A stretch of DNA of 64,000 bases from an uncultured Oscillospiraceae bacterium (GTDB lineage Bacteria; Bacillota; Clostridia; Oscillospirales; Oscillospiraceae): positions 1-64,000 of the forward strand of contig CAKUOS010000002.1 in NCBI GenBank assembly GCA_934670025.1, given 5' to 3'. The position numbers and the translations under genes are program-made. A model generated the notes under the pieces. The model saw only the letters and a list, made by a program, of their open reading frames with translations, searched no databases and had not been told where the DNA came from. Position 1 is the stretch's first letter; each line of letters opens with the position of its first letter. This document shows positions 48,746 to 56,704 of this stretch, piece after piece.

Positions 48746-49000
48746 TCAGCGTTTGGTATGTAATTCAAAGCCGGTCCGTGTCCGTACCCGCGGCTCACTA
48801 TTCGGTATGCGGATAATCAGATCTTCGAGATCACAGTCCAGTGCTTCGCATATCAAATCCAGATGCTCAAGGTTGACGCGCTCGGCGAATTCGTGGTAGT
48901 AGTCGTTGATGGTAGACGGACGTATGCCAGTTGCGCGAGCGAGATCAGCCTGCGTCCAGCGCCTTTCGCCGAGGCGCGTGGACAGTAAAATCCTAATCAT
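48746..49000 (-). CDS. XRE-family transcriptional repressor
   Basis: 84 residues from the ATG at 49000, chosen because AAGGAG is eight bases upstream; the ATG at 49006 is too close. The HTH RRWTQADLARATGIRPSTINDYY is followed by LEHLDLICEALDCDLEDLI, the full XRE fold. A 9-bp inverted repeat in front of it may be its own operator. It could be the lysogeny repressor or a regulator of the right-end accessory genes. Confidence 0.8.
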   Translation of the reverse strand: MIRILLSTRLGERRWTQADLARATGIRPSTINDYYHEFAERVNLEHLDLICEALDCDLEDLIIRIPNSEPRVRTRTGFELHTKR

Positions 49001-49016
49001 AGCCATGCTCCTTTAC

Positions 49017-49041
49017 GAGAAAATATAACAAGTATTTTCTC
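49017..49041. promoter_or_regulatory. Inverted repeat operator before the XRE gene
   Basis: GAGAAAATA, 7 bases, TATTTTCTC, just upstream of the ribosome site. A second weaker repeat TATAAC-N7-GTTATA lies at 49064-49082. Both are placed for autorepression. Confidence 0.6.
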
Positions 49042-49092
49042 ATTTTTCATGGAATCGTTAGGTTATAACGGATTTTGTTATAGAAAATGAAA

Positions 49093-49121
49093 CCGCTATG
49101 TTGGGCAATCCAGCATAGCGG
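49093..49121. terminator. Bidirectional hairpin upstream of the XRE regulatory region
   Basis: CCGCTATGTTGG pairs with CCAGCATAGCGG (one G-U) around GCAAT. It is flanked by AAAC and CTTTTG, so it can stop transcripts coming from either side and may insulate the XRE gene. Confidence 0.55.
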
Positions 49122-49184
49122 CTTTTGCTATATCACGATAAAATAAGAGCGGGTGCATGGCTCGATAGAGCAGGAGGAAGAAAT

Positions 49185-49493
49185 ATGCCTAAAGATGATT
49201 TGGAAGTTAGATCATACGCATATCAATGCATCGACGAATCGGGCGAAGGATTCGTCCTTGCCTATTTCAACGGTAATCAAGAGGTTCCGGACGATACAAT
49301 TCTGCACGATGGGAAGACATATCAGCGCGTGGAGCATCTCAGAATTGATTACGACTCCATCCCGTCCCATCAAAGAGACACTCTTGCCGAAATGGCGCTC
49401 GACCTAACGCGGCAGGTGATGAATGACCCAGAGCTCAGAGCAAAATGCGATCAATTTGTCGAGTCTGCGAAGCACCGCAAGCGGAAAAAATGA
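49185..49493 (+). CDS. Hypothetical protein at the right end of the prophage
   Basis: 102 residues from the ATG at 49185 (AGGAGG nine bases upstream). First half beta-rich (LEVRSYAYQCIDESGEGFVL), second half helical (RDTLAEMALDLTRQVMNDPE), basic end. It may be the last phage gene. No family recognised. Confidence 0.6.
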   Translation: MPKDDLEVRSYAYQCIDESGEGFVLAYFNGNQEVPDDTILHDGKTYQRVEHLRIDYDSIPSHQRDTLAEMALDLTRQVMNDPELRAKCDQFVESAKHRKRKK

Positions 49494-49603
49494 ACCACAG
49501 CATGAACCACAAAACTTGATTTTAAGAGCCATGCACCTCAAATGAACCTCGATTTTTTATGTTTTTCTTTGCTCGGTTATAACAGAGTTTATCAAAAGAA
49601 AAA
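49494..49603. other. Probable right junction of prophage and chromosome
   Basis: A short AT-rich stretch containing GAACCAC twice (49493-49510) and no gene. It separates the last phage-like gene from the rpsI terminator. The attachment core should lie here, but the matching left copy is outside the window. Confidence 0.4.
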
Positions 49604-49630
49604 AGCCAGAAACCATTGTGGTTTCTGGCT
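49604..49630 (-). terminator. rplM-rpsI terminator
   Basis: AGCCAGAAACCA pairs perfectly with TGGTTTCTGGCT (12 bp, loop TTG). On the minus strand the stem is followed by TTTTTTCTTTT. It lies 13 bases after the rpsI stop. Confidence 0.9.
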
Positions 49631-49642
49631 TTTCTTGAAAAC

Positions 49643-50047
49643 TCAACGCTTCGAGAACTGGGGAGCACGTCTCGCTGCTTTGAGACCGTATTTCTTTCTT
49701 TCCTTCATTCTCGGGTCGCGGGTCAGGAAACCGGCGGCCTTCAGAGCAGCGCGATATTCGGGGTTGACGCTCAGCAGCGCGCGGGCAACGCCATGACGGA
49801 TGGCGCCGGCCTGACCGGAGACGCCGCCGCCCTCGACGGTGCAGACGATGTCGACCTTGCCGACCAGATCGCAGGTAGCCAGCGGCTGACGGACGACCAT
49901 CTTCAGGGTATCCAGACCAAAGTAATCGTCGATATCACGGCCGTTGATGGTGATGGAGCCGGTGCCGCCCTGGTAGACGCGCACACGCGCGACGGAGGAC
50001 TTGCGGCGGCCGGTGCCGTACTGATACTGTCTTTTGCTCTCGTACAT
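49643..50047 (-). CDS. rpsI: Ribosomal protein S9 (uS9)
   Basis: 134 residues. Start [18 protein letters not shown], core [19 protein letters not shown] and end [13 protein letters not shown] are all diagnostic. It belongs to the 30S head and its C-terminal tail reaches the P-site tRNA. Cotranscribed with rplM, the usual pairing. First clear host gene to the right of the prophage. Confidence 0.97.
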   Translation of the reverse strand: MYESKRQYQYGTGRRKSSVARVRVYQGGTGSITINGRDIDDYFGLDTLKMVVRQPLATCDLVGKVDIVCTVEGGGVSGQAGAIRHGVARALLSVNPEYRAALKAAGFLTRDPRMKERKKYGLKAARRAPQFSKR

Positions 50048-50061
50048 AGTCTGTTACCTCC

Positions 50062-50490
50062 TCAGTCCAAAGTCCATGCTTCGGGCTTCTGTGCAGCGTT
50101 GTTGTGCTCGGCGCCCTTGTACAGCTTCAGGCGGGTGAGCTCGGCGCGGCCGATGCTGTTCTTGGGCAGCATACCCTTGACAGCCAGCTCCATGGCGAAC
50201 TCGGGACGCTCGTTCATCAGCGTGCGGTACTTGACGTCCTTGAGGTTGCCGATCCAGCCGGTGTGATGATAGTAATGCTTGTTGTCGAGCTTCTTGCCGG
50301 TGAGGACTGCCTTGTCAACATTGACAATGATGACGAAATCGCCGCAGTCAACGTTCGGGGTGAAGTCAACCTTGTGCTTGCCGCGCAGGAGCTTGGCAGC
50401 GGTCACAGCGGTACGGCCCAGGGGCTTACCGGCTGCGTCGAGAACGTACCATTTTCTCTGGACGGTCTCTTTCTTAGCCATAGTGGTCAT
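50062..50490 (-). CDS. rplM: Ribosomal protein L13 (uL13)
   Basis: 142 residues from the ATG at 50490 (GGAGG eight bases upstream), the normal length. RKWYVLDAAGKPLGR, LRGKHKVDFTPNVDCGD and ELAVKGMLPKN are family hallmarks. Early assembly protein of the 50S subunit. Operon with rpsI, 14 bases apart. Confidence 0.97.
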   Translation of the reverse strand: MTTMAKKETVQRKWYVLDAAGKPLGRTAVTAAKLLRGKHKVDFTPNVDCGDFVIIVNVDKAVLTGKKLDNKHYYHHTGWIGNLKDVKYRTLMNERPEFAMELAVKGMLPKNSIGRAELTRLKLYKGAEHNNAAQKPEAWTLD

Positions 50491-50506
50491 GATTGTTCCT
50501 CCGTTT

Positions 50507-50524
50507 GAAAACGTCGCCGTTTTC
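50507..50524 (-). promoter_or_regulatory. Leader hairpin before rplM (L13-leader-like)
   Basis: On the minus strand GAAAACG-GCGA-CGTTTTC sits directly before the ribosome site. A larger GCGCGT...ACGCGC pairing lies further upstream in the about 95-base leader. Firmicute rplM operons commonly carry an autoregulatory L13 leader; identity here is inferred. Confidence 0.5.
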
Positions 50525-50592
50525 TTTATGATAAAAAGTTTTGACAATTTTTCGCCGCGCGTATACAATAAACCTCGCAAACGCGCTTCCTC

Positions 50593-50621
50593 TTTATATC
50601 ACACGGAAATTTGCGTGTCAA
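50593..50621 (-). promoter_or_regulatory. rplM-rpsI promoter
   Basis: Minus strand TTGACA, 17 bases, TATAAA, about 100 bases before the rplM start. Nearly perfect vegetative promoter, as expected for ribosomal genes. Confidence 0.85.
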
Positions 50622-50738
50622 GAGCGTTTTTCCGGAATTTTAACGGTTTCCGCTATGTGCTTCAAAATGCTCGTAAATGCTCCTGTTTCCTCTTAAATGC
50701 TCGTTTTGCAGATCACATCAAAGGCAGGTGCTTTTTGC

Positions 50739-51458
50739 ATGAAAAATATGATCGGCAGGATCCGCCGCTGCGTGGAGGACTATGATATGATCCATGACGG
50801 CGACGTCGTGGCCGTCGGCGTATCGGGCGGCAAGGATTCTCTGACGCTCCTTTCGATGCTCGCGCAGCTGCGCGGCTTCTATCCGAAGAAATTCACGCTT
50901 CTCGCCGCGACGATCGACATGGGCCTCGGCGGGATGGATTTTTCGCCGGTGGCGGAGTATTGCCGGCAGTTGGACGTGCCGTATCTCACGCGCAAAACCG
51001 AGATCGGCCCGATCATCTTCGACTACCGGCAGGAGAAAAACCCCTGCTCGATGTGCGCGAAGATGCGCCGCGGCGCGCTCAACGACCTTTTGCAGGAGGC
51101 CGGGTGCAGCAAGATCGCACTCGGGCACCACTTTGACGACGCGGTCGAGACGTTTCTCATGAGCCTTCTCTACGAGGGCCGCATCGGCTGCTTTGAGCCG
51201 GTCACGTATCTCAGCCGCACCGGCGTCACGCAGATCCGGCCCATGCTCTATGTCGGTGAAAAGGCCATCGCGCAGTACGCCGAGGAGGAAAACCTCCCCG
51301 TCGTCCACAACGTCTGCCCGGCGGACAAGCACACCAAGCGGCAGGAGGTCAAGGAGCTGATCGCCGCGCTCTCGGCGCAGTATCCGGATCTGAAAACGAA
51401 GGTCTTCGGCGCGATGCAGCGGCTGCCGCTCAACAACTGGGGCGTGGAGGAGCGCTGA
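50739..51458 (+). CDS. TtcA/TilS-family tRNA-modifying PP-loop protein
   Basis: 239 residues from the ATG at 50739. PP-loop GVSGGKDSLTLL (residues 30-41) adenylates the substrate. The CxxC pair NPCSMCAKMRRG and a later Cys in VHNVCPAD match the iron-sulfur site of TtcA-type enzymes that thiolate cytidine 32 of tRNA. The motif GHHFDDAVETFL is conserved. Not a lysidine synthetase, because that family lacks the cysteines. A strong terminator follows. Confidence 0.82.
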   Translation: MKNMIGRIRRCVEDYDMIHDGDVVAVGVSGGKDSLTLLSMLAQLRGFYPKKFTLLAATIDMGLGGMDFSPVAEYCRQLDVPYLTRKTEIGPIIFDYRQEKNPCSMCAKMRRGALNDLLQEAGCSKIALGHHFDDAVETFLMSLLYEGRIGCFEPVTYLSRTGVTQIRPMLYVGEKAIAQYAEEENLPVVHNVCPADKHTKRQEVKELIAALSAQYPDLKTKVFGAMQRLPLNNWGVEER

Positions 51459-51480
51459 GGCTCTGTACTTTTATAAATAT

Positions 51481-51524
51481 GGCGCGCGTTTTTGCAGTTC
51501 AGCTAAAAACGCGCGCCGTTTTTT
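51481..51524 (+). terminator. Terminator after the TtcA-like gene
   Basis: GGCGCGCGTTTTT pairs perfectly with AAAAACGCGCGCC (13 bp), followed by GTTTTTTAT. Very strong intrinsic terminator. Confidence 0.92.
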
Positions 51525-51569
51525 ATCGGTTTTGCCCGGAAATTTGCGAAAGGAATGCACGCGCGTCGA

Positions 51570-51598
51570 TTGCGGCCGCGGCGCGGAGCCGCTATAAT
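51570..51598 (+). promoter_or_regulatory. Promoter of the lipoprotein gene
   Basis: TTGCGG, 17 bases, TATAAT, 40 bases before the ATG at 51638. No other gene lies between. Confidence 0.7.
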
Positions 51599-51637
51599 AT
51601 CCTAAGAGAGAGAATTTTTAGAAAAGCGGAGGAGATT

Positions 51638-53026
51638 ATGAAAAAATGGATCGCGTTCGCGCTGGCGCTGGCGCTCTGCGCGCTGCTCACGGCCTGCGCG
51701 GGAAGCAGCGGAAAATTCGAAAGCTATGTGAAAAACGGCGACTACCAGAAGGCCGCCGCGCTCTACAGCGACAAGATCGCGGGCAACAGCAAGCTCGAGA
51801 TCGAGGCCGAGACCTTCCTGACGCAGTATTTGCAGGAGAGCTGGGACAGCTATGAGAGCGGAAAGACAGACGACGAGACGCTGGACGGCGTGCTGCGCAC
51901 GCTGGAAAATCTCTGCTCGCAGACAGGCATCTGGCTCGACCTGTTTGAGGTGGAATACCAGCACGAGACGCTGCGCGCGTCGCGCGCGAGCTTTGCGGAG
52001 GCCGAAGCCTCCATGCAGGCCGAGGATTATCTGACCGCCATCCGTCAGTACCGGGCCGTCTCCCCGGACGACGAAGACAATTACGCCACGGCGCAGAACG
52101 CCATCGGCCGGGCGGAGGATTCCTATCAGCAGCAGGTGCTGACGCTGGCGCAGGGCCATTTGGACGCGGGCGAATACTCCACCGCCGTCGAGACGGTCAA
52201 GGCTGCGGAGCAGGCCTTCGGCACGACGGACGAATTTGAGTCGTTCATCGCCCGAAGCTACGCGCAGTTCTACGCCGAACAGCTGCAAAGCGCGTTCGAT
52301 GCGGGCGACTATATTCAGGTGAAATCCGTCTATGAAGAGGCCGGCGCGTGCGAATACGACGTGATCACGGCGGAGATGACCTCCCTGTTTGCGCAGAGCC
52401 AGACCGCATACCAGAAAACCGTGCTGGACGAGGCGGAGGCCGCGTTCGGAGAGGCGAAGGACTATGAAGCCGCCATCCGCGTCATCAACGCCGCCATGGC
52501 CGAATACGGCGAGACGGATGCGTTCACGGAAAAGCTGGAATACTACCAGACCTACGCGCCGGTCTACCTGACCTCGCTCGAGGGTATCCGCGTGGGCCGC
52601 GAGATGGAGGTCGGCTACGCGATCTGGGGCAGAGCGACGGACGTGCTCGGCACGGAATATAACAGCGACACCGTCATCACCACCGAGGATCCCAGCGCCG
52701 ACCGCGACAGTCCCGACAACTCCGCATATTTCTATCTGAACGCGGAATACAGCACGCTGACCGGCATTGTCTACCGGCCGCATCAGACGCTCTCGTGCGA
52801 GTACGACTGGACGAAGAGCCCGGTCGCCGAGATCTACGGCGACGGCGTGCTGCTCTACAGCGCGCCCGAATTCACAATGCAGAGCTACGACCCCGTGACC
52901 TTTACGCTGGACGTGTCAGGCGTGAAGGAGCTGCGGATCTTCATGGAGGGCGGCTGGCGCAACAACGCGCTGGACTATTTCTACCAGCCGAAGCTCTGCT
53001 TCGCGGAGATCACGATTCAGAAATAA
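51638..53026 (+). CDS. Lipoprotein with TPR-like helical repeats and C-terminal NPCBM-like domain
   Basis: 462 residues. The signal peptide MKKWIAFALALALCALLTAC ends in a lipobox with Cys20, so the protein is anchored outside the membrane. Residues 30-330 are helical repeats of TPR type (YVKNGDYQKAAALYSDKIAG, HLDAGEYSTAVETVKAAEQAF). The last 130 residues are beta-rich with REMEVGYAIWGR and LDVSGVKELRIFMEGG, resembling NPCBM carbohydrate-binding modules. Possibly a surface adhesin or cell-envelope sensor. Function unknown. Confidence 0.75.
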   Translation: MKKWIAFALALALCALLTACAGSSGKFESYVKNGDYQKAAALYSDKIAGNSKLEIEAETFLTQYLQESWDSYESGKTDDETLDGVLRTLENLCSQTGIWLDLFEVEYQHETLRASRASFAEAEASMQAEDYLTAIRQYRAVSPDDEDNYATAQNAIGRAEDSYQQQVLTLAQGHLDAGEYSTAVETVKAAEQAFGTTDEFESFIARSYAQFYAEQLQSAFDAGDYIQVKSVYEEAGACEYDVITAEMTSLFAQSQTAYQKTVLDEAEAAFGEAKDYEAAIRVINAAMAEYGETDAFTEKLEYYQTYAPVYLTSLEGIRVGREMEVGYAIWGRATDVLGTEYNSDTVITTEDPSADRDSPDNSAYFYLNAEYSTLTGIVYRPHQTLSCEYDWTKSPVAEIYGDGVLLYSAPEFTMQSYDPVTFTLDVSGVKELRIFMEGGWRNNALDYFYQPKLCFAEITIQK

Positions 53027-53051
53027 CGCCCGCTCCCCGGGAAATACAGGA

Positions 53052-53086
53052 ACCCGGCGCAGTTTCGAACTGCGCCGGGTGTTTTT
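53052..53086. terminator. Bidirectional terminator between lipoprotein and MATE genes
   Basis: ACCCGGCGCAGTT pairs perfectly with AACTGCGCCGGGT around TCG, followed by GTTTTTTAC. It serves the rightward lipoprotein gene and ends close to the stop of the leftward MATE gene. Confidence 0.9.
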
Positions 53087-54420
53087 TACGCTTTTTCCCG
53101 TGTCCAGCGGCCGCTGCGGTAAAACAGGATCGACAGCGCCGTCGCCACGCACCAGCCGACCGGCCACGCGCACCAGATGCCCGTCGCGCCGAGGACGGTC
53201 TTCGACAAAACCGCCGCCAGCGTCACGCGCAGGATGAGATCGGTGAACGTGGAGATCATGAACTTCCCCATCATCTCGCAGCCGCGCAGCACGCCGTCGG
53301 CCACGAGCTTGGCTGAGACGACGAAGTAAAACGGCGCGAGGATGCGCAGATACATGACGCCGGTGTTGACGGCCTCCTGCGTCGGCTGTTCGAGAAACAG
53401 CCCCAGCGCCCACCGGCCGGCGAAGAAATACAGCGCGGCCAGCGGCAGGCTCAGCAGCCACACCATCTTAAGCCCCGCGCGGAAGCCCGCCTGAATGCGC
53501 GGCAGCTTGCCCGCGCCGAGATTCTGCGCGGCATAGTTGGAGATGCCGTTGCCGAGCGTCGTAAACGAGGTGATCACGAGGTTATTGAGCTTCACCGCGG
53601 CCGAATAACCCGCCATGACACCGGGCCCGAAGCTGTTGATGATGCTCTGGATGAGGATATTGCCGACGGAGATGAAGCTCTGCTGCAAGACGCTCGGCAC
53701 GGCGACGGCGACGAACTGCCGCAAAATCGCCCCGGAGAACAGCGGCGCGCGCTGCGCCGTCTCGACGCGCCGCAGCCGCCGCAGCACGAACGCCACCGCC
53801 AGCACACAGCTGACGCCCTGGCACAAAAACGTCGCCCACGCGACGCCCGCCACGCCCATATCGAACGCCGTGACGAAGAAGATATCCATCCCGATGTTTG
53901 ACAGCGACGACGCAGCCAGGAACCAGAACGGCGTTTTGGAATCGCCGAGCGCGGAGAAAATGCCCGTGGCGATGTTGTAGAAAAACACGAACGGCAGACC
54001 CCAGATGTAGATATCGAGGTACAGCTTCGAATCCGCGAAGACCGCCTCCGGTGTGCGGATGAGGCGCAGAAGCCCCGTGCAGCCGAACAGGCCCGCAAGC
54101 ATCAGCAGCGCGCACACGCCCGCGCTCGTGAGCATGGCGGTGGAGACGGCGGTCTTCATGCTGCGGTAGTCTCTGGCGCCGAAATAGCGCGAGACGATGA
54201 CCGAACAGCCGATGTTGCAGCCGAAGGCGAAGGCGATAAAGATGAGCGTGACCTCGTAGCTGTTGCCGACGGCGGCCAGTGCGTTTTCGCTGATGAATTT
54301 GCCGGCGACGAAGCTGTCGGCGATGTTGTAAAGCTGCTGGAACAGGACGCTGCCGAACAGCGGCAGGCAGAAGCGCCATAAAACCGACGACGGCTTCCCC
54401 GCCGTCAGATCCTGATTCAT
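53086..54420 (-). CDS. MATE-family efflux transporter
   Basis: 444 residues from the ATG at 54420 (GGAGG upstream). Twelve hydrophobic segments. MATE features include LFGSVLFQQLYNIADSFVAG near the start, AAVGNSYEVTLIFIAFAFG, and the second half QQSFISVGNILIQSIINSFG and GNGISNYAAQNLG. It exports cationic drugs or metabolites using a sodium or proton gradient. Own promoter; substrate unknown. Confidence 0.9.
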   Translation of the reverse strand: MNQDLTAGKPSSVLWRFCLPLFGSVLFQQLYNIADSFVAGKFISENALAAVGNSYEVTLIFIAFAFGCNIGCSVIVSRYFGARDYRSMKTAVSTAMLTSAGVCALLMLAGLFGCTGLLRLIRTPEAVFADSKLYLDIYIWGLPFVFFYNIATGIFSALGDSKTPFWFLAASSLSNIGMDIFFVTAFDMGVAGVAWATFLCQGVSCVLAVAFVLRRLRRVETAQRAPLFSGAILRQFVAVAVPSVLQQSFISVGNILIQSIINSFGPGVMAGYSAAVKLNNLVITSFTTLGNGISNYAAQNLGAGKLPRIQAGFRAGLKMVWLLSLPLAALYFFAGRWALGLFLEQPTQEAVNTGVMYLRILAPFYFVVSAKLVADGVLRGCEMMGKFMISTFTDLILRVTLAAVLSKTVLGATGIWCAWPVGWCVATALSILFYRSGRWTREKA

Positions 54421-54468
54421 ACCGTATTTCCTCCAGACTTGGCCGGTACCGGCCGGGATGCACCACGC

Positions 54469-54497
54469 ATTATAATCCCGCGCCCGGCGGAAGTAAA
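54469..54497 (-). promoter_or_regulatory. MATE gene promoter
   Basis: Minus strand TTTACT, 17 bases, TATAAT, about 50 bases before the ATG. Confidence 0.6.
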
Positions 54498-54549
54498 GCC
54501 CGGGTGCGCGTTTTTGCACAGATTTTTACACGTTTTCCCGCGCAGGGGA

Positions 54550-54578
54550 TTGGAAATACCGGCAAAGTGTGATATGAT
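54550..54578 (+). promoter_or_regulatory. DEAD-box gene promoter
   Basis: TTGGAA, 17 bases, TATGAT, 50 bases before the ATG at 54628. Confidence 0.6.
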
Positions 54579-54627
54579 TAAAAAAATTGCGATTTTTCGC
54601 GTAAAAACCAGAGGTAGATGAATCGAT

Positions 54628-55818
54628 ATGGAACAGAATATCACTTTTGCGGATCTCGGCCTGTCGCCCGAGATCTTACGGGCGCTGGAGCAGAAGGGCT
54701 ACGGCTATCCCACGCGCATCCAGGCCGAGGCCATCCCGTATTTCATGCAGTGGAAGGACGTCATTGCCAAAGCCCCGACCGGCACGGGCAAGACGTTCGC
54801 GTTCGGCATCCCGATGATCGAGCACATCGACGCGGAAAGCGAGGATTTGCAGGGCCTGATCCTCGCGCCGACCAGAGAGCTTGCCATCCAGATCTGCGAC
54901 GAGCTGCGCGGGCTTCTCACCTATTATAAAAATATCCGCGTGGCCGTGGTCTACGGCGGCGCGAAGATCGAGGGCCAGATCAAGCAGCTGAAAAGCCATC
55001 CGCAGATCGTCGTGGCCACGCCGGGACGGCTGATGGACCACTATAAGCGCCATACGCTCTCGTTTGACAAGGTGCAGACCGTCGTGCTGGACGAGGCCGA
55101 CCGGATGCTCGACATGGGCTTCTTCGACGACGTGACGAAGATCATCGAAAAGGTCAAAAACCGCCGCAATCTCGGCCTGTTTTCGGCCACGATCTCGCAG
55201 GAGGTCATGACCGTCTCGTGGATGTACCAGCGCGACGAGGTGGAGATCACCGTCCCCGCCGACGTGGACAACCGCCCGGACATCACGCAGTATTCCATCA
55301 CGTGCCCGCCGCTTGAAAAGGTCGAGATGGTAAGTAAGCTCATCCGCACGCTGCGGCTCGAGCGCACGATCGTCTTCTGCAACACGAAGGTCATGTGCCA
55401 GCGTCTGCGCGACGATCTGGCCCGCATGGGCTTTGACGCCGACTGCATCCACGGTGATATCCCGCAGCAGAAGCGCGAAAAGACCATGCGCACGTTCAAA
55501 GAGGGCAAGCTGCCCATCCTCATTGCGACGGACGTGGCCTCGCGCGGCATCGACGTCGACGACGTCGACTGCGTCATCAACTACGACGTACCTGAGGAGA
55601 ACGAGTATTATATCCACCGCATCGGCCGCACCGGCAGAGCCAAGCGCAAGGGCATCGCGGTGTCCATCCTCGGCACGTTCCCGGAGCAGACGAAGCTGGC
55701 CGAGATCGCAAAGTATTCGCACTACACCGTCCAGCCGGTAAAATTCGCGGAGGACGGCGCGCTCGTCGAAGAAGAGCCGCCAAAGCCCAAAAAGGCGCCG
55801 CGCCGCCGCTTCCGTTGA
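54628..55818 (+). CDS. DEAD-box RNA helicase
   Basis: 396 residues, ATP-dependent RNA unwinding enzyme. Motifs in order: GYPTRIQAEAIP (Q motif), APTGTGKT (I), PTRELAIQ (Ia), ATPGRLMDH (Ib), VLDEADRML (II), FSATIS (III), IVFCNTK (IV), ATDVASRGIDV (V) and YIHRIGRTGRA (VI). A short basic tail ends it, so it resembles the compact CshA/RhlE-like group used in ribosome assembly and RNA decay. It overlaps the next gene at TTGA. Confidence 0.95.
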   Translation: MEQNITFADLGLSPEILRALEQKGYGYPTRIQAEAIPYFMQWKDVIAKAPTGTGKTFAFGIPMIEHIDAESEDLQGLILAPTRELAIQICDELRGLLTYYKNIRVAVVYGGAKIEGQIKQLKSHPQIVVATPGRLMDHYKRHTLSFDKVQTVVLDEADRMLDMGFFDDVTKIIEKVKNRRNLGLFSATISQEVMTVSWMYQRDEVEITVPADVDNRPDITQYSITCPPLEKVEMVSKLIRTLRLERTIVFCNTKVMCQRLRDDLARMGFDADCIHGDIPQQKREKTMRTFKEGKLPILIATDVASRGIDVDDVDCVINYDVPEENEYYIHRIGRTGRAKRKGIAVSILGTFPEQTKLAEIAKYSHYTVQPVKFAEDGALVEEEPPKPKKAPRRRFR

Positions 55819-56699
55819 GAGCGGCGGAGGAAGGGCTGCTGCTGCTTTGCTGCCGGCTGCCCGGACAGGACGAAAAGCCCCTGACGCTCGCGCAGCTGCG
55901 CGAGCTTGGCAAACGCGCGCGCGCATTCGGCCTTGCGGATGGCGATCCGCTGCGCGATGTGGCCGCCGCCGATCTGCGGCGGCTCGGCTATGCGGAGGAC
56001 GAAGCGCGGCGCATCACGGCGCTGCTTGGCCGCGAAGAGGCGCTGCGCGCGTATCTGCGCGCGGCGGAAGCGCGCGGCATCTTCCCCGTCACGCGCCTGG
56101 ACGCACGCTTTCCCGCGCGGCTGCGGCAGTCGCTCGGCGCGCTGTGCCCGGCGGTGCTGTTTGCAAGGGGCGATGCGTCGCTGCTTGCCGCGCGGTGCGT
56201 GTCGGTCGTCGGTTCGCGCGCGCTGACCGCCTCCGGGCGCGCGTTCGCCGAACAGGCCGGGCGTATGATCGCCGAAGCTGGCCTCGCACTCGCATCCGGA
56301 GGCGCCGCAGGCGCGGACACAGCCGCGCAGCGGGCGTGTCTTTCCGCAGGCGGACGGGCTGTTGTGTTCCCGGCAGGCAGTCTTCTGGAATGCGAAGCGC
56401 GCGCGGGCGTCCTGTATCTGGCTGAACAGGCGTATGACCAGCCGTTTTCCGCGCAGCGCGCGCTTGCGCGCAACCGGCTCATCCATGCGATGGGCGAAAA
56501 GGTCCTCGTCGCGCAGTGTACGTGCGGCAGGGGCGGCACGTGGGAAGGCGCGACGGAAAATCTGCGCCGCGGCTACAGCCCGGTGTTCGTCCATGACGAC
56601 GGCTCCGACGGCGCGAACGCGCTGATCGCGCGCGGCGCGTGCCCGGTGAAAACGCCCGGCCCGATCGACGCTTTGCAGCCCATGCAGCTGCATTTTTAA
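55815..56699 (+). CDS. DprA/Smf-like DNA-processing protein
   Basis: 294 residues from a TTG that overlaps the helicase stop by four bases. The Rossmann-like core shows VSVVGSRALTASGRAFAEQ and GLALASGGAAGADTAAQ, the single-strand DNA-binding fold of DprA; an N-terminal helical region (1-95) precedes it. It lacks the usual winged-helix end. DprA loads RecA on incoming DNA in transformation. The N-terminal part and the helicase linkage differ from typical dprA-topA loci, so another nucleotide-binding role is possible. Confidence 0.65.
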   Translation: MRAAEEGLLLLCCRLPGQDEKPLTLAQLRELGKRARAFGLADGDPLRDVAAADLRRLGYAEDEARRITALLGREEALRAYLRAAEARGIFPVTRLDARFPARLRQSLGALCPAVLFARGDASLLAARCVSVVGSRALTASGRAFAEQAGRMIAEAGLALASGGAAGADTAAQRACLSAGGRAVVFPAGSLLECEARAGVLYLAEQAYDQPFSAQRALARNRLIHAMGEKVLVAQCTCGRGGTWEGATENLRRGYSPVFVHDDGSDGANALIARGACPVKTPGPIDALQPMQLHF

Positions 56700-56704
56700 G
56701 ACAT

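Larger units (their letters stand above)
1..49560. mobile_element. Prophage (contractile-tailed, lambda-type head, P2-type tail), left end outside window
   Basis: A continuous run of phage replication, packaging, head, tail, lysis and regulatory genes starts at the window edge and ends just before the 3' end of host rpsI. The head genes are of lambda type (GpA terminase, gpD, gpE). The tail genes are of P2 type (sheath, tube, E/E' frameshift, X, D, U, W, J, I). No integrase or excisionase is visible, so the integration module and the left attachment site must lie to the left or be missing. The right limit is inferred to fall between the last phage-like gene (ends 49493) and the rpsI terminator at 49604. 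The exact boundary is not shown by a repeat. Confidence 0.9.

Noticed and set aside
47842-49582. CTCGGTTATAA at 47842 and 49572 as a pair of attachment sites
   Set aside because: Only 11 bases, both copies at the right end, and the first is part of a -10 promoter box. An attachment pair should bracket the whole prophage.
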